Source: Pseudochrobactrum asaccharolyticum
Lineage (GTDB): Bacteria > Pseudomonadota > Alphaproteobacteria > Rhizobiales > Rhizobiaceae
Direction of reading: 5' to 3'
Length of the DNA: 64,000 nt
Assembly (NCBI RefSeq): GCF_003314995.1
Contig: NZ_QNRH01000006.1
Coordinates: 124,001-188,000, forward strand
In this document: one piece after another, positions 45,531-53,933 of the stretch
Position numbering within the stretch: the first letter of the stretch is position 1
Layout: the number at the start of each line of letters is the position of its first letter
Program-made: the position numbers and the translations under genes
Notes under the pieces: model-generated
What the model saw: only the letters and a program-made list of their open reading frames with translations
Told to the model about the DNA's origin: nothing
Database searches by the model: none

Positions 45531-46820
45531 ATGGCTAATGTGATCGTCGTCGGCTCGCAATGGGGCGACGAAGGTAAAGGTAAGATCGTTGACTGGTTGT
45601 CGGAGCGCGCGGATGTTATCGTGCGTTATCAGGGCGGCCACAATGCCGGTCATACTCTGGTGATTGATGGTGTGAGCTATAAGCTTGCGCTGCTCCCTTC
45701 AGGCCTCGTACGCGGCAAACTTTCCGTAATCGGTAATGGCGTTGTCGTCGATCCGCATCATTTCGTGACAGAAGTTGAAAAGCTGCGCGCTCAGGGTGTT
45801 GAAGTTACCCCTGAAGTTCTGCGCATTGCTGAAAATGCTCCTCTGATCCTGTCTCTGCACCGTGAGCTGGATGCGATCCGTGAAGATGGTTCTGCCGGTC
45901 TGAAAATCGGCACCACGAAGCGCGGTATCGGCCCTGCTTATGAAGATAAGGTTGGTCGTCGTGCCATCCGTGTGATCGATCTGGCTGAGCCGGAAAGCCT
46001 GCGTCCGAAAATCGAACGCCTGCTGACCCATCACAATGCGCTGCGTCGCGGTATGGGCCTTGCTGAGATTTCCGTCGACAGCATCCATAATGAATTGACA
46101 GAAGTTGCCGACAAGATCCTGCCTTATGTGGATCAGGTCTGGAAAATTCTTGATGACAAGCGCAAAGCCGGTGCCCGTATTCTGTTCGAAGGTGCGCAGG
46201 GCGCGCTGCTCGATAACGACCACGGTACATATCCGTTTGTTACTTCGTCCAACACTGTTGCCGGTCAGGCCGCAGCCGGTTCGGGTCTTGGCCCGACAGC
46301 AATCGGTTATGTGCTCGGTATTACCAAAGCTTACACCACCCGTGTTGGTGAAGGCCCGTTCCCTTGCGAACTGGATGATGCAATCGGTGAACATCTCTCG
46401 ACTGTTGGTCGTGAAGTTGGTGTTAACACCGGTCGTTCACGCCGTTGCGGCTGGTTCGATGCGGTTCTGGTAAAGCAGACTGTGCGTACTTCCGGTATTA
46501 CCGGTATTGCTCTGACCAAGCTGGACGTTCTTGATGGTCTGGACGAAATCAAAGTTTGCGTGGCCTATGAGCTGGACGGCAAGCGTATTGATTATCTGCC
46601 GGCCTCGATGGATGCACAGGCACGCGTCAAGCCGATCTATGAAACACTGGAAGGCTGGAAAGATACCACTGCCGGTGCCCGTTCATGGAACGAACTGCCT
46701 GCACAAGCTGTGAAATATGTTCGTTATATTGAAGAGCTGATCGGCACACCGGTTTCCATGCTCTCCACCAGCCCTGAGCGTGACGATACTATTCTGGTAA
46801 CCGATCCGTTTCAGGACTAA
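45531..46820 (+). CDS. purA: Adenylosuccinate synthetase
   Basis: GTP-dependent condensation of IMP with aspartate, the first committed step to AMP. The 429 residues show the N-terminal [16 protein letters not shown] (8-23) with the catalytic Asp13 and P-loop, QGGHNAGHT (39-47) with the catalytic His, [21 protein letters not shown], and the C-terminal [19 protein letters not shown] upstream. Terminator at 46847. Upstream 45326-45530 contains no gene. Confidence 0.97.
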   Translation: MANVIVVGSQWGDEGKGKIVDWLSERADVIVRYQGGHNAGHTLVIDGVSYKLALLPSGLVRGKLSVIGNGVVVDPHHFVTEVEKLRAQGVEVTPEVLRIAENAPLILSLHRELDAIREDGSAGLKIGTTKRGIGPAYEDKVGRRAIRVIDLAEPESLRPKIERLLTHHNALRRGMGLAEISVDSIHNELTEVADKILPYVDQVWKILDDKRKAGARILFEGAQGALLDNDHGTYPFVTSSNTVAGQAAAGSGLGPTAIGYVLGITKAYTTRVGEGPFPCELDDAIGEHLSTVGREVGVNTGRSRRCGWFDAVLVKQTVRTSGITGIALTKLDVLDGLDEIKVCVAYELDGKRIDYLPASMDAQARVKPIYETLEGWKDTTAGARSWNELPAQAVKYVRYIEELIGTPVSMLSTSPERDDTILVTDPFQD

Positions 46821-46846
46821 AACCAGCTGAATAAGCATGATTTTAG

Positions 46847-46874
46847 AAGGCGGGATTTCGATCCCGCCTTTTTT
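46847..46874 (+). terminator. Terminator after purA
   Basis: AAGGCGGGAT-TTCG-ATCCCGCCTT followed by TTTT; perfect 10-base stem with a stable tetraloop. Confidence 0.92.
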
Positions 46875-47142
46875 GCGTTCACAGCCTCTTGATTGCTAAG
46901 GCAGACTGCTCCATCTTGGAGCGGGGACGTTTTCAGGGTGATGCGGGACTTTTTAACGGTATTTTATCGTTTGTGACCGTCTGTAAGGTGTTGAATTCCA
47001 CAGTAAACTTTGCATTCGTAAAGAGTTATGTTTAATAAAACATTCAGATTTCATCTGATTTTCTCATGAATAGGCTGATATGGCGCTGTACCTTAGCGCT
47101 CGGAGAGGCAGATTCAGTCGCCAGTAACGGATTTGGAAGAGT
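46875..47142. other. Region upstream of the 493-residue membrane protein
   Basis: About 270 nt of AT-rich sequence with no gene or repeat recognised. It should contain the promoter of the following gene. Confidence 0.4.
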
Positions 47143-48624
47143 ATGGCAGATTTTGCAGCGGTACTGAAAAAGACAATTGATGCTCAGGAAAATCCTGATC
47201 AGGCGCTTCGTCAGCGTGTCTATGCGAAGGCCCGTTCCACGATCGAGCAAAAGCTTGCGGCTGCCAGTGCGCCGGAGCAGGTGGCACAACGCCAGCGCCA
47301 GATTCTTGAAGCAGCCATCGAAGAAACCGAAGCTGAGTATCGTGCAGCCGAACGCGCTGCCGAAGAGGCTGCCAAGCCGGAGCAGGTTGCTGATCCGCTT
47401 GAAGATTTTCTCAAGGCCGTGCAGGAAGCAGGCGTTGTTGAAGAACAGAACGAACAGTCTTCTGTTTTGCCAGAGACATCCTATGATGAGACGCTGCATG
47501 GCGGCTCTCAGGATGAGTGGCAGAATGAACGCACAGAAGGTGCAGAATTTGACGAGCGCGCTTCTTACAAAAATCATGATTATGATGAAGAGCCGCGCCG
47601 TGGCCGCTCAAAAGGTCTGATTGCCGGTCTCATTGCAGTGCTGCTGCTTGGCGGTGCCGGTTATGCGGGCTGGACTTATCAGGATCAGATCAAGGATTAT
47701 GTATCCTCACTGACCAGTGGCTCTACGGATAGCGGTGAAGGTACTGATGAGGGTGAAGATACCGGCGAAGGTGAAACTGCGCCGGATGCAACAAACCCGT
47801 CAACGAACACACCGGCGACTACAACACCACCGGCAACGACAAATGACGGCGGTAATGCAACTGCACCTGCGGCCGATCCTAAACCTGAAGGTGAGCAGAA
47901 GCTGACCCAACGCTTGCTGCCGGATGGCAGTGAAGTGGACGAAGGTTCTTCCGGAGATAAACCGACAATCGGTGAGGGGACTTCCAATGCACCGGTCACA
48001 GGCACAGCGCCTGCTGCCAATGGTGCAAATACCGGCGCGGTAACGACACAGGGGCAGGCAGTTCCTGTTGGCCAGCAGGCTTTCTTCTATGAAGAACAGC
48101 GCGGTGGTGAAACTTCGGCTGCGATCAAGGGCAATGTTGTCTGGTCTGTCGTGCAGGATTCACCGGGCGACGGTGTGCCTGATGAACCAGCCATTCGTGC
48201 CGATGTGAACTTCCCGGATAAGAAGATCAATCTGCGTATGACCATGCGTCGTAATGCTGATCAGTCGATCCCTGCAAGCCATCTGATCGAGATGATTTAT
48301 ACCGTGCCGGAAGATTTCGACGGCGGTGTGATTGAGAATGTTCAGCGTGTCACTTTCAAGGATTCTGAGCAGTCTGCGGGTAATCCGCTGGCAGCGATCC
48401 CGATGAAAATCGCGGATAACTTCTTCCTCGTAGCGCTGAATGATGCGCGTACAGCAGTTGATATGAACCTGACACTGATGCGCCGTCAGCAATGGATTGA
48501 TATTCCGATCACCTATCGTAATGGTCGCCGCGCTTTGCTGAGCATCGAAAAAGGTGTGCCGGGCGATAAGGTCTTTGATGAAGTGCTCAAGTCCTGGGGT
48601 AGTTCCGCACCGGCAGCGAATTAA
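47143..48624 (+). CDS. Membrane-anchored protein of unknown function with acidic linker
   Basis: I do not recognise a characterised family. The 493 residues divide into four parts. A helical, Gln/Glu/Ala-rich cytoplasmic head covers 1-90 (many KARSTIEQK- and ERAAEEAAK-like heptads). An acidic stretch (95-150) precedes a single membrane helix at about 158-177 (LIAGLIAVLLLGGAGYAGWT). A very acidic Gly/Ser/Thr/Pro linker covers about 189-310. A compact C-terminal periplasmic domain (311-493) contains QQAFFYEEQRGGE, GVIENVQRVTFK and MNLTLMRRQQWIDIPI. The layout is of a sensor or envelope-spanning anchor. It is flanked by promoters and terminators, so probably monocistronic. Confidence 0.8.
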   Translation: MADFAAVLKKTIDAQENPDQALRQRVYAKARSTIEQKLAAASAPEQVAQRQRQILEAAIEETEAEYRAAERAAEEAAKPEQVADPLEDFLKAVQEAGVVEEQNEQSSVLPETSYDETLHGGSQDEWQNERTEGAEFDERASYKNHDYDEEPRRGRSKGLIAGLIAVLLLGGAGYAGWTYQDQIKDYVSSLTSGSTDSGEGTDEGEDTGEGETAPDATNPSTNTPATTTPPATTNDGGNATAPAADPKPEGEQKLTQRLLPDGSEVDEGSSGDKPTIGEGTSNAPVTGTAPAANGANTGAVTTQGQAVPVGQQAFFYEEQRGGETSAAIKGNVVWSVVQDSPGDGVPDEPAIRADVNFPDKKINLRMTMRRNADQSIPASHLIEMIYTVPEDFDGGVIENVQRVTFKDSEQSAGNPLAAIPMKIADNFFLVALNDARTAVDMNLTLMRRQQWIDIPITYRNGRRALLSIEKGVPGDKVFDEVLKSWGSSAPAAN

Positions 48625-48642
48625 TCCTACCTGGATTTCAAT

Positions 48643-48681
48643 AAAAAACCGCCCTGTGCATGATGTGCGGGGCGGTTTTTT
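48643..48681. terminator. Bidirectional terminator
   Basis: AAAAAACCGCCC pairs with GGGCGGTTTTTT across a short stem-loop. It lies between the convergent 493-residue protein gene and rpoH. Confidence 0.85.
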
Positions 48682-48701
48682 CTATCGGATTACCGGATTG
48701 T

Positions 48702-49577
48702 TTATGCAGCCTGTGCAGAGGCCATAACAGCCTCCTGAACCTTTTCAAAAGCACGGACTTCGATCTGGCGTACACGCTCACGGCTGATGCCGAATTCCGT
48801 GGACAGGTCTTCGAGTGTAATCGGCTCTTCGCTTAAGCGGCGGGCTTCGAAAATGCGGCGCTCACGGTCATTGAGCTGTGACATTGCATTTTCAAGCATA
48901 CTGCGACGGCTGTTGAGTTCATCCTCGTCGATCAGCACCTGTTCCTGTGATGCACTGTCATCAACCAGCCAGTCCTGCCATTCGCCGCTTTCACCTTCCG
49001 ATGCACGGATCGGTGCGTTGAGCGAAGCATCGCCGCTCATACGGCGGTTCATGGACACGACTTCTTCTTCCGAGACGCGCAGGCGGGTCGCGATTTCTTT
49101 GACCTGTTCAGGGCGCAGATCACCGTCATCCAGTGCCTGAATCTTGTTTTTGGCCTTACGCAGGTTAAAGAACAGACGTTTCTGGTTGGCGGTGGTGCCC
49201 ATTTTAACAAGGCTCCACGACCGCAGGACATATTCCTGAATCGAGGCTTTGATCCACCACATTGCATAGGTCGCAAGACGGAAACCGCGCTCTGGCTCAA
49301 AGCGCTTGACTGCCTGCATCAGGCCGACATTGCCCTCAGAGATAACTTCCCCGATCGGCAGGCCGTAGCCGCGATAGCCCATAGCAATTTTAGCCACAAG
49401 ACGCAGGTGGCTGGTAACAAGTTTATGTGCTGCTTCCGGATCAGCATGCTCGCTATAGCGTTTGGCAAGCATATATTCTTCCTGAGGCTGAAGCATCGGG
49501 AAACGGCGGATTTCATCGAGATATCGTGTCAGACCACCATCACCTGCGGTGATAGCTGGTAAAGTTGCACGGGCCAT
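48702..49577 (-). CDS. rpoH: RNA polymerase sigma factor RpoH (sigma-32)
   Basis: Heat-shock sigma factor. At 291 residues it has region 2 (ISEGNVGLMQAVKRFEPERGFRLATYAMWWIKASIQEYVL), then the RpoH box QKRLFFNLRKAKNKI that distinguishes RpoH from RpoD and is the site of chaperone/FtsH control. Region 4 is ERRIFEARRL and ISRERVRQIEVRAFEKV. The start at 49577 is fixed by AGGAGG just upstream. Many Hyphomicrobiales have two rpoH genes; linkage to an rluD-type gene fits rpoH1, but this is inference. Confidence 0.95.
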   Translation of the reverse strand: MARATLPAITAGDGGLTRYLDEIRRFPMLQPQEEYMLAKRYSEHADPEAAHKLVTSHLRLVAKIAMGYRGYGLPIGEVISEGNVGLMQAVKRFEPERGFRLATYAMWWIKASIQEYVLRSWSLVKMGTTANQKRLFFNLRKAKNKIQALDDGDLRPEQVKEIATRLRVSEEEVVSMNRRMSGDASLNAPIRASEGESGEWQDWLVDDSASQEQVLIDEDELNSRRSMLENAMSQLNDRERRIFEARRLSEEPITLEDLSTEFGISRERVRQIEVRAFEKVQEAVMASAQAA

Positions 49578-49814
49578 AAAGCACCCTCCTTTTTGTGACA
49601 GGTTCCCATTGAGGCGAACCCGCGTCTGTATGATAACCATTTCAGACAGTTCGTCGCATAAAGTGAGTATATAGGAAGAATTTAGGCGAAAACACGGTCA
49701 AAGTGACAAAACACGAGAATTTTATCAGAATGACTACATAATTATAATAATGAACGCCTATTTTGTTAACTTATTGAAAAATAAATATAATATTATATGA
49801 AAAGTAACAGGAAT
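49578..49814. other. AT-rich rpoH upstream region
   Basis: No gene is seen. The stretch 49680-49815 is unusually AT-rich for the window. It should carry the rpoH promoters; I could not identify a confident sigma-32 or EcfG site. Confidence 0.4.
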
Positions 49815-49856
49815 AAAAAATAATCGGGAGAAGGATGTGCTCCGCTCCCGATTATT
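49815..49856 (-). terminator. Terminator after the RluD-type gene
   Basis: Twelve-base arms of AATAATCGGGAG with CTCCCGATTATT; on the minus strand a TTTTTTATT run follows. It separates the pseudouridine synthase gene from rpoH. Confidence 0.85.
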
Positions 49857-49905
49857 ACAGTAATTTAATGAAGTGCTATGCTGTCAGCAGGCTTGCAATT
49901 TGGCT

Positions 49906-50916
49906 CTAGTCCTTCAGCCCGCCGTTGCGGAATGCCTCAACCAGATTCTGCATATCTTCTGGCATCTCTGCGGTAAATTCCATAAATTCACCGGTCATCG
50001 GATGCTCAAAGGCCAGCAAACGGGCATGGAGTGCCTGCCGCTGAAAATTCTGCACGGTTGTTTTCAGCTCATCTGTCAGGCGGTTGGCTTTGGTTTTATA
50101 GGCACCGCCATAATCATTGTCGCCGATCAGCGGGTGGCCGATATGCGCCATATGAACACGGATCTGATGGGTGCGTCCGGTTTCCAGACGGCACTCAACC
50201 AGTGACGCAAGTGCTGTCGCGTCGCTGTTTTCGCCAAAGCGTTCTTCAAGCGTATAATGCGTGATTGCATAACGGGCATCTTCGCGGTCTTCACGTACCA
50301 CTGCTTGTTTGGTGCGATCCCGATGCGAGCGACCCAGATGGGCATCAATCGTACCTGCGGGACGCTCCGGCATGCCCCAAACCAGAGCCAGATAGGCGCG
50401 CTCAAGTGCACCGGTACGGCCGTGGTCGGCGAATTGTGCGCTCAGGTTCTGGTGTGCCTTGTCATGTTTGGCAATAACCAGCACGCCGGAGGTGTCTTTA
50501 TCCAGACGATGGACAATGCCCGGACGCTTAACGCCGCCGATACCGGACAGGCTGTCACCGCAATGGTGTATTAAAGCGTTAACCAAAGTTCCAGTCCAGT
50601 TGCCATTTCCCGGATGAACAACCAGTCCGGCAGGCTTGTTGACCACAATTATGTCATTATCTTCATAAAGGAGATCAAGCGGAATATCTTCCGGCTGTGG
50701 ATCAGCTGGTTCGGCTTCGGGAATGTGTAGCGCAATCGTTGAACCTTCGCGCAATTTGTGCTTAGGCTCGCTCACAGTCCGGTTGTCTACCAGTACATGG
50801 CCGGCACTTATGAGTGATTGGATGCGATTTCGTGAAAGATCAGGCGTGAGTTGAGAAGCAAGCCACTGATCCAGCCGCTTTCCTGCGGCATCTGCGTCGG
50901 CAATTAGCTCTTTCAA
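49906..50916 (-). CDS. rluD: RluA/RluD-family 23S rRNA pseudouridine synthase
   Basis: Isomerises uridines to pseudouridine in 23S rRNA. An N-terminal S4 RNA-binding domain (about 12-75, RLDQWLASQLTPDLSRNRIQSLI) is followed by the catalytic domain. Its motif GIVHRLDKDTSGVLVIAK contains the catalytic Asp; LVECRLETGRTHQIRVHM and HPLIGDNDYGG follow. Start taken as TTG at 50916 (AAGGGAAGAG upstream), giving 336 residues. The frame is open up to 51039 but would then run into the divergent gene at 50970. RluD and RluC types are not safely separable here. Confidence 0.88.
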   Translation of the reverse strand: MKELIADADAAGKRLDQWLASQLTPDLSRNRIQSLISAGHVLVDNRTVSEPKHKLREGSTIALHIPEAEPADPQPEDIPLDLLYEDNDIIVVNKPAGLVVHPGNGNWTGTLVNALIHHCGDSLSGIGGVKRPGIVHRLDKDTSGVLVIAKHDKAHQNLSAQFADHGRTGALERAYLALVWGMPERPAGTIDAHLGRSHRDRTKQAVVREDREDARYAITHYTLEERFGENSDATALASLVECRLETGRTHQIRVHMAHIGHPLIGDNDYGGAYKTKANRLTDELKTTVQNFQRQALHARLLAFEHPMTGEFMEFTAEMPEDMQNLVEAFRNGGLKD

Positions 50917-50969
50917 TCGTCTCTTCCCTTCGTTATCACGCCTCGCGATATCAGTAATCGGAGACCTTA

Positions 50970-51440
50970 ATGCAGGATCATTATTATCAAGAGCACCCGG
51001 AGCAGCAACAATATGCTGCACAAGCTTATCAGGAGCCACCGCTCGATCCGGCTATGGAACGTGTGCGCCGTAAAATGATTCGACTGCTGATTATATCAAT
51101 TGGCATTATGGTGATAGGTCTTATCGCGGTGCTGAGCGCCGTCGTCTATAAAATCAATCAGGCTCCCGATACAGCAGAAAGTGAAACAGCTCAATCTGAT
51201 ATTCCGGGACAGACCGCTAAGAAAGATGCTCAGAATACAGAGGATAAGGCTGCAGAGCTGCCGCCAATGGTTGAATCTCAGCTGGAACTGGCACCGGGTA
51301 CACGTCTTCTGTCGCAGAGCCTGTCCGGCAATCTCGTGTCGCTGGAAACTTTACTGCCGGATGGCGGTACTGAAATCATGATTTATGATTATCGCCAGTC
51401 CCGTTTTGTCGGACGTATGCGCCTCGGCAATCTGGAATAG
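50970..51440 (+). CDS. Single-pass membrane protein of unknown function
   Basis: A 156-residue protein not assigned to a family by me. A Gln/Tyr-rich cytoplasmic head (1-35) precedes one membrane helix (about 36-60, MIRLLIISIGIMVIGLIAVLSAVVY). An acidic Thr/Asp/Gln linker (62-105) leads to a small periplasmic C-terminal domain (106-156, LAPGTRLLSQSLSGNLVSLETLLPDGGTEIMIYDY). It is divergent from rluD with only 53 nt between start codons, an arrangement found in relatives. A terminator follows. Confidence 0.78.
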   Translation: MQDHYYQEHPEQQQYAAQAYQEPPLDPAMERVRRKMIRLLIISIGIMVIGLIAVLSAVVYKINQAPDTAESETAQSDIPGQTAKKDAQNTEDKAAELPPMVESQLELAPGTRLLSQSLSGNLVSLETLLPDGGTEIMIYDYRQSRFVGRMRLGNLE

Positions 51441-51455
51441 CACTAGGCTCAATTT

Positions 51456-51496
51456 AAAAGCTCCGCTCCGGTGACAGCCGGTGCGGAGCTTTTGTT
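51456..51496 (+). terminator. Terminator after the 156-residue protein gene
   Basis: AAAAGCTCCGC pairs with GCGGAGCTTTT, enclosing a second CCGGT/GCCGG stem. Confidence 0.85.
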
Positions 51497-51814
51497 TGTT
51501 TATAGCATATTAGTGCTGGATAAACGCTGACAGAGTTTCAGTCTGGCCGGAACGGGGCTTTGCCTGTCCGCTAATCATTTATAAATTGCAGGCACAAAGA
51601 TTCTTTAAGTCGGACTGCGGTTTGACCTGTGTCAGAAGTTTTGCCAAGGTGCATTCAATTGATATTGAAATGCTCTGAATTCTTAAGTGGTCGCATATTT
51701 GCGGGTGTTAAATGAGACCATTTAAACGCGTAATATGTACCGGCGTGTTTCACCCACGTTTGCGACTGGTCTTTGTGCTTCAGGCACAAAGCCGGTTCTA
51801 TGGGGATTTTAATA
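51497..51814. other. Region upstream of the Fur-family gene
   Basis: About 320 nt with no gene. It contains an AT-rich segment near 51700 and should hold the regulator's own promoter. No clear Fur or Irr box was recognised. Confidence 0.35.
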
Positions 51815-52228
51815 ATGAAAAATGATTATGAAAAACAGCTTCGTGATGCGGGTGTGCGGATTACGCGTCCCAGACGTGTCATTCTCGATATCCTGTCTCA
51901 GACGGAAGGGCATCCGGATGCTCTGGAAATTTTCCGTCGTGCAGTTGAGGTTGATAGCAGTATTTCATTATCGACCGTCTATCGGACAATGAAATTGCTG
52001 GAAGAGCAGGGCGCTATTCATCGCCATGCTTTTGACGGTGGCCCGTCCCGTTTCGAGCAGGCCGGTAATCAGCATCATGATCACCTGATTGATATGGAAA
52101 CCGGTGATGTGATCGAGTTTCACTCTGAAATGATTGAGAAATTGCAAGAAGAAATCGCCCGCTCGCTGGGGTATGAAATCATTCATCACCGCTTTGAGCT
52201 CTATGGCCGTAAAATTAAAAAGCAATAG
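51815..52228 (+). CDS. Fur-family metalloregulator (Fur/Mur-like)
   Basis: A 137-residue winged-helix regulator. [26 protein letters not shown] and [19 protein letters not shown] give the DNA-binding domain (about 12-70), and [34 protein letters not shown] the metal-binding region. No cysteine is present, so the CXXC zinc site of E. coli Fur is missing, as in the manganese-responsive Fur/Mur proteins of Hyphomicrobiales; the metal is not decided here. The start at 51815 has GGGGA 9-13 nt upstream; frames from 51773 or 51800 are less likely. Its neighbour downstream is the candidate sRNA. Confidence 0.88.
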   Translation: MKNDYEKQLRDAGVRITRPRRVILDILSQTEGHPDALEIFRRAVEVDSSISLSTVYRTMKLLEEQGAIHRHAFDGGPSRFEQAGNQHHDHLIDMETGDVIEFHSEMIEKLQEEIARSLGYEIIHHRFELYGRKIKKQ

Positions 52229-52272
52229 AATTAATATATCAGAATTTATTTTTAAATAATTTGGTTTTGTGT

Positions 52273-52297
52273 GAAACCATTTCAAATGACGGGCGTT
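52273..52297 (+). promoter_or_regulatory. Possible EcfG promoter for the candidate sRNA
   Basis: GAAAC (52273-52277), 16 nt, CGTT (52294-52297); one mismatch from the GGAAC-N16/17-CGTT general stress promoter. Predicted start near 52304, three nucleotides before the first hairpin. Confidence 0.4.
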
Positions 52298-52303
52298 GTA
52301 GTG

Positions 52304-52425
52304 ATTGTGAAAGGCTAACAATCTGCCCCCTCACAGTTCAGCCTTTCACGCACCGCGGGTATGCCCCCTAATCCCACGGTCTGCGCGCTTCAGGAATTCA
52401 GTTTTCGGAGCGCGCTATTTTTTTG
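52304..52425 (+). ncRNA. Candidate small RNA with two C-rich loops (GsrN-like?)
   Basis: Three hairpins lie in the Fur to HWE-kinase gap. The first has perfect 10-nt arms GTGAAAGGCT (52307-52316) and AGCCTTTCAC (52340-52349), with a 23-nt loop. The second has ACCGCGGG (52352-52359) and CCCACGGT (52373-52380) with one mismatch and a 13-nt loop. The third is an intrinsic terminator, GCGCGCT/AGCGCGC (52383-52415), followed by TATTTTTTTG. Both loops carry the identical 8-mer TGCCCCCT (52324-52331 and 52362-52369). C-rich loops and linkage to general stress genes recall GsrN of Caulobacter, but homology is not shown. The strand is set by the T-run. Confidence 0.72.
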
Positions 52426-52477
52426 TCTGAATGGCTGAGTTTATTGAGCGCGTCAGAACAAGCGCTTTAAAAATGTT

Positions 52478-53521
52478 TTAAAAATCGAAATTCCGGTGCG
52501 GTATACGCAGATAATATTCCACGCTGTCTGATTTAATTGAATAATGGGCAGTGCCGCTGACCGCCTGCGGAACAATGCGCAGCAAAACAGCGCTGCCGAA
52601 GCGGGATGTATCAGGTTGCGGCTTGTGCAATGCCGGAATATCCGGCGGATGGTCTGTACTGTCCGGCGGGCAGGTTTGCTCTTTCCAGTGGATGATCAGA
52701 TCCATCTCGCCTTCACCATCAGGCTCCAGTTCCGCAGCGATAGTCAGCCTGCCATGTTCGCAGGCGAGTGCTCCATAGGAGGCGGAATTGACGATCAGCT
52801 CATGGAAAGCAAGCCCGACATGCAAGGCTGCACCCGGAAACAGATAGGCATCCTGACCGGTGATAGTGAGACGCGGATCTTTCGGGTGAATATATTTCTC
52901 TAATTGGGAAAACAGCAAGTCGCGAAAGGCGGCACCATGCCAGTTTGAATCGGTGACCAGATCTTGAGAATGTGAGAGCGAATGAAGACGTCCGCGAAAT
53001 TTTTGCAAAAACTGGTCAACAGAGCCGGAAAAACGGGCTGTTTGCATGGCGATGCTTTGAATGATAGCCAGCAGATTTTTGGAGCGGTGGCTGACTTCCC
53101 GCAACAGAATTTTTAAAACCTGCTCACGGTGTTTCAGCTCGCTGATTTCGACAGCGGTCGTGACCACGCCGATGATGTTACCTTCTTCATCCCTGTCGCC
53201 ATCGATAAAGAATTCATACCAACGCGGGTTTTTCTTATCGGGAAAAGACAGTTCCAGCCGCTGGGCATCACCTGTCGCAAGCAGTTGGTTTTTGGCGGTG
53301 ATCAATTGGCTGGCAATGTCTTTCGGCATCAGCTCATTTTCGCTGATGTCGGGGCGCCATGGCAAATGCCAGAAATCAGGCAGGTTCTCTGCCCAACTGT
53401 AAATCAGATTTGGGGTTTGGTAAAAAACAGAAACATTGCTGTTCCGGATGGCTCGCAACAGGGAGCGTAAGCGGATTTGGCCGGTGCTGCTATATCCTGA
53501 CACGGGAGATGTGTGAGCCAT
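52478..53521 (-). CDS. HWE-family histidine kinase with PAS domain
   Basis: A soluble sensor kinase of 347 residues from the chosen ATG at 53521 (an upstream ATG at 53575 would add 18). The N-terminal half is a PAS-like domain (about 15-130; PWRPDISENELMPKDIAS and WYEFFIDGDRDEEGNIIGVVTTAVEISELK). The phosphoacceptor box is LLREVSHRSKNLLAIIQSIA with H145. The ATP site has N245 in FHELIVNSASYGAL, and the HWE hallmark W-K-E is at 279-281. HWE kinases activate PhyR in the general stress response. Position beside phyR-nepR-ecfG strongly suggests it is the PhyK-type kinase. No membrane segments. Confidence 0.87.
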   Translation of the reverse strand: MAHTSPVSGYSSTGQIRLRSLLRAIRNSNVSVFYQTPNLIYSWAENLPDFWHLPWRPDISENELMPKDIASQLITAKNQLLATGDAQRLELSFPDKKNPRWYEFFIDGDRDEEGNIIGVVTTAVEISELKHREQVLKILLREVSHRSKNLLAIIQSIAMQTARFSGSVDQFLQKFRGRLHSLSHSQDLVTDSNWHGAAFRDLLFSQLEKYIHPKDPRLTITGQDAYLFPGAALHVGLAFHELIVNSASYGALACEHGRLTIAAELEPDGEGEMDLIIHWKEQTCPPDSTDHPPDIPALHKPQPDTSRFGSAVLLRIVPQAVSGTAHYSIKSDSVEYYLRIPHRNFDF

Positions 53522-53642
53522 AAGATAGACTTTCTGTACTTCAGATCTGGCTTGAATTGCTAATTGTTGAGGCATGCCAGAAGACAGACACGGGACGCAG
53601 CGCCGGCGTCCCGATTGGCTTATTAAGTTGAATGTGTCTCAT

Positions 53643-53807
53643 TTATGCTTTCCTGATGAAACCGGCGATCAACGACAAGAGCAGCAAGCCAAGGAAGATA
53701 TAGAACAGGATTTGCGCAATACCAGCCGATGCACCGGCAATTCCGCCGAAACCGAGCGCACCGGCGATAATGGCCACGATCAGAAAGACAACTGCATAAT
53801 ACAACAT
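53643..53807 (-). CDS. DUF1328/YtjA-type small membrane protein
   Basis: A 54-residue protein starting [20 protein letters not shown], with two hydrophobic segments (about 4-24 and 31-50) and a final IRKA; this is the DUF1328 pattern. Start fixed by GAGGAGG immediately upstream of the ATG at 53807. It lies between the kinase and phyR on the same strand, 126 nt beyond phyR. Family members are often induced by stress, and the function is unknown. Confidence 0.86.
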   Translation of the reverse strand: MLYYAVVFLIVAIIAGALGFGGIAGASAGIAQILFYIFLGLLLLSLIAGFIRKA

Positions 53808-53933
53808 GATAACCTCCTCATTTTCAGATTGTGTTTTGTGGAAACAAAACCGGATATATTCAGGTTATTGCATGTTATAGAAACGTATCGTGGCGCGTTT
53901 AGTTCCTGTCATTGCGCATTTATGGCGATCTTT

